Positions 60,399 to 64,000 of a stretch of DNA of 64,000 nt are shown piece by piece. Under the pieces are notes generated by a model that made no database searches, had not been told where the DNA came from, and was given only the letters and a program-made list of their open reading frames with translations. The stretch is from Pseudonocardia sp. CNS-139. Lineage in GTDB: Bacteria; Actinomycetota; Actinomycetes; Mycobacteriales; Pseudonocardiaceae. Both the position numbers and the translations under genes were made by a program. The stretch is taken from positions 25,351-89,350 of the forward strand of contig MKJX01000099.1 of NCBI GenBank assembly GCA_001942415.1, in the 5' to 3' direction. Position 1 is the stretch's first letter, and every line of letters begins with the position of its first letter.

Positions 60399-61162
60399 AT
60401 GCGGACGGTGTTCGGGGTGGCGCGGCAGATCCAGCTGCTCGTCGGGCGGGTGCCGCTGCTCGCGCGGGCGGGCGGCCGCCGGGGCGCGCAGATCCGGCCG
60501 CTCGCGGCGGGCCGGCGCCCGCTGCTCGGCGACGGGCTGGGCGAGCAGCGCCGCGGTGCGCCCGGCTCGACCAGGTGGACGGCACCACGTGCGGCAGCGC
60601 GGTGCTCATCGCGGTGGCCGCGTGGGCCGACCCGGCCGAGACCCTGCGGCTGGACGGCGAGCGGGACACGACCGCTGCGGCCGGGCTGGGCGGGGCCGGG
60701 GCGGCGGTGGCGTCCGGGGCCCGGGCGGGTGTGGCGGCCGGCTTCGGCTCCCGCTACGACGCGCGGCAGAAGCAGGTGCACCAGGAGTCCACGCGGTTCT
60801 GGCCGCAGTCGCTCGGCACCACGCCGTGGGGCATGACGGGCTGGCTGCGGCGCAACGTCCCGGCGGCGGGGCCGTACCGCGTGCGGCTCGTCGACGACCT
60901 CGCGCCGTCCGACCTCGACGCCGCGCTCGCCGAGGCCGGCACGGCGATCGCGGCCGGGCGCCCCGTGCCGCTGCTGGTCGGGCAGCCGCTCGCGCCGCGG
61001 CACTACGTGCTCGCGCTGGGCGTGCTCGACGACGGGCAGTGGCGCGTCTACGAGCCGACGAGCGGGCAGATCCGCGCGCTGGACCTGCGGCTCGTGCGGG
61101 AGCGGCGGCTGGCCCGGGTGCTGGGCTTCGACCGGCTGCACGCGGTGCTGCTGCCGCACTAG
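60399..61162 (+). CDS. C39/papain-like fold protein of unknown function, one frame break
   Basis: About 255 residues from ATG 60399, after GGGGAGG. After one restored base near 60570 the core reads QVDGTTCGSAVLIAVAAWAD, where Gln and Cys are spaced as in C39 peptidases; a later RHYVLALGVLDDGQWRVYEP supplies a His and a polar residue. The middle is alanine-rich. No signal peptide or membrane helix. It could be a cysteine protease or transglutaminase-like enzyme; the substrate is unknown. Confidence 0.5.
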
Positions 61163-61240
61163 TGCCCCGTCCGGGAAGGTTGGTGCGGGAATGGGCGGCT
61201 GGGCCGTCGAGTTCCGTGGCGGACCTTTCCGGACGGGCAC
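61162..61240. repeat. Imperfect long inverted repeat in the valS leader
   Basis: GTGCCCCGTCCGGGAAGGT (61162-61180) is matched by ACCTTTCCGGACGGGCAC (61223-61240), with one mismatch and one unpaired base, around a 42-nt loop. It starts on the last base of the previous stop codon and ends 41 bp before the valS -10 box, so it more likely ends the upstream transcript than controls valS. Confidence 0.6.
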
Positions 61241-61280
61241 CAGGGTTCCCCCGCCCCGTGGGCGGGCCCTGCGGCGTCCG

Positions 61281-61286
61281 TAAACT
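61281..61286 (+). promoter_or_regulatory. -10 element of the leaderless valS promoter
   Basis: TAAACT ends 6 nt before GTG 61293. It is the best -10 match among the leaderless starts in this window. Confidence 0.55.
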
Positions 61287-61292
61287 TGACTG

Positions 61293-63939
61293 GTGACCGA
61301 CACCCTCCCGCCGCGCACTGCCGACCTGCCCGCCCAGTGGAACCCGGGCGAGGTAGAGGGCGTGCTGTACGAGCGGTGGGTGGAGCGCGGCTACTTCGCG
61401 GCCGACCCGAAGTCCGACCGGCCGCCGTTCTGCATCGTGATCCCGCCGCCCAACGTCACCGGCAGCCTGCACCTCGGGCACGCCATGGACCACACGCTGA
61501 TCGACGTCCTCACCCGGCGCCGCCGGATGCAGGGCTACGACGCGCTGTGGCTGCCGGGCATGGACCACGCCGGCATCGCCACCCAGAACGTCGTCGAGCG
61601 CCGGCTCGCGGCCGAGGGCACGAGCCGCCACGACCTGGGCCGCGCGGCGTCGTCGAGAAGGTCTGGGAGTGGAAGGCCGAGTCCGGCGGCGCGATCCTCG
61701 GCCAGATGCGCCGCCTCGGCGACGGCGTCGACTGGTCGCGCGAGCGGTTCACGCTGGACGAGGGCCTGTCGCGGGCCGTCCGCACGATGTTCAAACGGCT
61801 CTACGACGACGACCTCGTGTACCGGGCCGAGCGGATCATCAACTGGTGCCCGCGCTGCCGCACGGCGCTGTCGGACATCGAGGTCGACCACCACGACGAC
61901 GCGGGCGAGCTCGTCTCCCTCCGCTACGGGGACGGCGCCGACTCGGTGGTCGTCGCCACCACGCGGGTCGAGACGATGCTCGGCGACACCGCCGTGGCCG
62001 TGCATCCCGACGACGAGCGCTACGCGCACCTCGTCGGCCGCGAGATCGACCTGCCGATCGTCGGGCGCAGGATCCCGGTCGTCGCCGACGCGCACGTCGA
62101 CCCGGCGTTCGGCACCGGCGCCGTGAAGGTCACGCCCGCGCACGACCCCAACGACTTCGAGATCGGCCGCCGCCACGACCTGCCGATGCCGTCGGTCATG
62201 GACGAGGGCGCGGCGATCACCGGCACGGGCACCCGCTTCGACGGGATGGACCGCTTCGCCGCCCGCGAGGCCGTGCGCGAGGAGCTGCGTGCCCAGGGCC
62301 GCGTCGTCGCCGAGAAGCGCCCCTACGTCCACGCGGTCGGGCACTGCTCGCGCTGCGACACGGTGGTGGAGCCGCGGCTGTCGCTGCAGTGGTTCGTCAA
62401 GGTGGCGCCGCTGGCGAAGCTGGCGGGCGACGCCGTGCGCGACGGGCGCACCACGATCCACCCGGCCGAGCTGGAGAAGCGGTTCTTCGACTGGGTCGAC
62501 AACATGCACGACTGGACGATCAGCCGCCAGCTGTGGTGGGGCCACCGCATCCCGGTCTGGTACGGCCCGGATGGCGAGGTCGTGTGCGTCGGGCCGGACG
62601 AGCAGCCGCCGTCGGGGCCGGGCTGGCGCCAGGACGAGGACGTGCTCGACACGTGGTTCTCCTCCGGCCAGTGGCCGATCTCCACCCTCGGCTGGCCGGA
62701 CGCCGACGCGCCCGACCTGGAGCGCTACTACCCGACGTCCGTGCTGGTCACGGGCTACGACATCCTGTTCTTCTGGGTCGTCCGGATGATGATGTTCGGG
62801 CTGTACGCGATGGACGGGAGGCCCCCGTTCGAGCACGTGTTCCTGCACGGGCTCATCCGCGACCAGCACGGGAAGAAGATGTCGAAGTCCAAGGGCAACA
62901 CGATCGACCCGCTGGACCTGATCGACAGCTACGGCGCCGACGCCCTGCGCTTCACGATCGCCCGCGGCGCCAACCCGGGCGCGGACATGGCGCTGTCGGA
63001 GGAGTGGGTCGCCGGCTCGCGCAACTTCGGCACCAAGCTGTGGAACGCCACCCGGCTCGCGCTCACCAACGGCGCGTCGCCCGGGCTGCCGCTGCCCGCC
63101 GACGCCGACCGCACCGACGCCGACCGCTGGATCCTCGGCCGGCTCGCCGAGGTCACCGAGCAGACCGACGCGCTGCTGGAGGACTTCCAGTTCGCGAAGG
63201 CCACCGAGGGGCTCTACCACTTCACGTGGGACGAGCTGTGCGACTGGTACCTCGAGCTGGCCAAGGTCCAGCTCCGCGACGAGGCCACCGCCGACGGCAC
63301 CCGCGCCGTGCTCGGCCACGTGCTCGACGCGCTCCTGCGACTGCTCCACCCGATCAGCCCTTTTGTCACCGAGGTGCTGTGGACGGCGCTCACGGGCGAC
63401 GAGTCCGTGGTCGTCGCGCGTGGCCGGTGGGCGTCGGTGCCCCGGCCGACCCGGCCGCCGACGGCCGGCTGGCCGACGTCCAGAAGCTGGTCACGGAGGT
63501 CCGCCGGTTCCGCACCGAGCAGGGCCTGCCGGACAGCCGCCGCGTCGCCGCGCGGGTCGGCGGGCTGGCGGCGGCCGGGCTGGGTGCACCCGGCCCCGGC
63601 GGGGCCGCGGCCGCGCTGCGCGCGCTCGCCCGGCTCGACGAGCCCGGCGACGGCTTCGCCCCCACCGCCACGCTGGACGTCCTGCTCGCGGGCGGGCCGG
63701 TGCACGTCGAGATCGACACCTCCGGCGCGATCGACGTGGCCGCCGAACGCGCCCGCCTCGGCCGCGACCTCGCCGCCGCGCGGAAGGAGCTGGACCAGGC
63801 CGACAAGAAGCTCGGCAACCCCAAGTTCCTGGAGAAGGCCCCGGCCGACGTGGTGGCCGGCATCCGCACCCGCCGCAAGGCGGCGGAGGCGGAGATCGAG
63901 CGGGTGACGGCGAGGCTGTCCACCCTGCCGGTGGCATAA
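61293..63939 (+). CDS. valS: Valine-tRNA ligase, two frame breaks
   Basis: About 882 residues from GTG 61293. Class I signatures are [19 protein letters not shown] (HIGH form HLGH) and [14 protein letters not shown] (KMSKS). The editing domain ([39 protein letters not shown]) and the tRNA-binding and coiled-coil C-terminus ([20 protein letters not shown]) are complete. It charges tRNA-Val and hydrolyses Thr-tRNA-Val. One base is missing near 61652 and one near 63420. Essential, so these breaks are best explained as errors. Confidence 0.95.
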
Positions 63940-63943
63940 GCGA

Positions 63944-64000
63944 CCGCACACACCTCCGGCACTCCGCACACATGTCCTGACGTGTGTGCGGAGGCCGGGA
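63944..64000. repeat. Four-word nested palindrome, CACACA type, cut by the window edge
   Basis: CCGCACACA at 63944 and 63964, TGTGTGCGG at 63983: spacing 20, loop 10 nt. The fourth word would fall at about 64003, outside the window. It begins 5 bp after the valS stop codon and shares words and geometry with the 56.33 kb copy. Confidence 0.75.

Noticed and set aside
61163..61292. T-box riboswitch upstream of valS
   Set aside because: No T-box sequence or specifier-loop layout could be found, and the -10 element next to the GTG means the stem lies outside the valS transcript.

Overview
The window is chromosomal DNA of a high-GC actinobacterium, most likely of the family Pseudonocardiaceae (Pseudonocardia-like). 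This is inferred from: strong G/C bias at third codon positions; many GTG starts; many -10 hexamers lying 6-8 nt from a start codon (leaderless genes); F420-type enzymes (LLM and Ddn families); MmyB-type XRE and WYL regulators; the tig-clpP1-clpP2-clpX block; and a rodlin-like secreted peptide. No rRNA, CRISPR array, prophage or intact insertion sequence was seen.

Layout. 0-10 kb: end of an N-acetylglutaminylglutamine amide (osmolyte) operon, an F420-type oxidoreductase, a PIN toxin/antitoxin pair, a GCS2/ATP-grasp fusion, a translationally coupled ComB-like/metallo-hydrolase/TenA cassette, and a secreted hydrolase divergent from its probable ArsR-type repressor. 10-20 kb: ABC exporter, AI-2E permease, rpiB-nei, O-methyltransferase, a P450/WYL chimera, and a HAD phosphatase. 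20-33 kb: TetR and GNAT genes, an amidase remnant, YdbS/YdbT PH-domain proteins, cold-shock gene, tRNA-Pro and tRNA-Gly, MmyB/SnoaL pair, rodlin-like peptide, flavin monooxygenase, secreted protease, DedA. 33-41 kb: Ddn-type reductase; a PucR regulator, MHS permease and 3-hydroxybutyrate dehydrogenase (ketone-body use); LLM enzyme; CDF metal exporter; second DedA. 41-47 kb: gltD and gltB. 47-54 kb: FhuF-like protein, ECF sigma factor with a zinc-finger/Asp23 protein, a second Asp23-like protein, then tig, clpP1, clpP2 and clpX. 54-64 kb: OFA-family transporter with its small subunit and a DUF6457 protein, an MFS remnant, a PhoD phosphatase, a GT39-like glycosyltransferase, a C39-like protein and valS.

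Sequence quality dominates the reading. About 35 genes, including gltB, gltD, tig, clpP2 and valS, can only be read by changing frame, and almost every change equals the loss of one base, usually from a 2-5-base run. I treat these as probable consensus errors, give each gene its full reconstructed span, and note where frame changes fall. Four loci are different because whole domains are missing: the P450/WYL chimera near 17.77 kb, the amidase near 22.2 kb, the ArsR/GNAT remnant near 27.0 kb and the MFS tail at 56.4 kb.

The most unusual structure is a family of intergenic palindromes with shared geometry: a 7-9 nt word twice at 20 nt spacing (22 in one case), a 10-nt loop, then the inverse word twice at the same spacing. 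The words differ between loci. Clear examples are at 8.32, 12.50, 48.27, 56.33 and 63.94 kb, mostly abutting stop codons.
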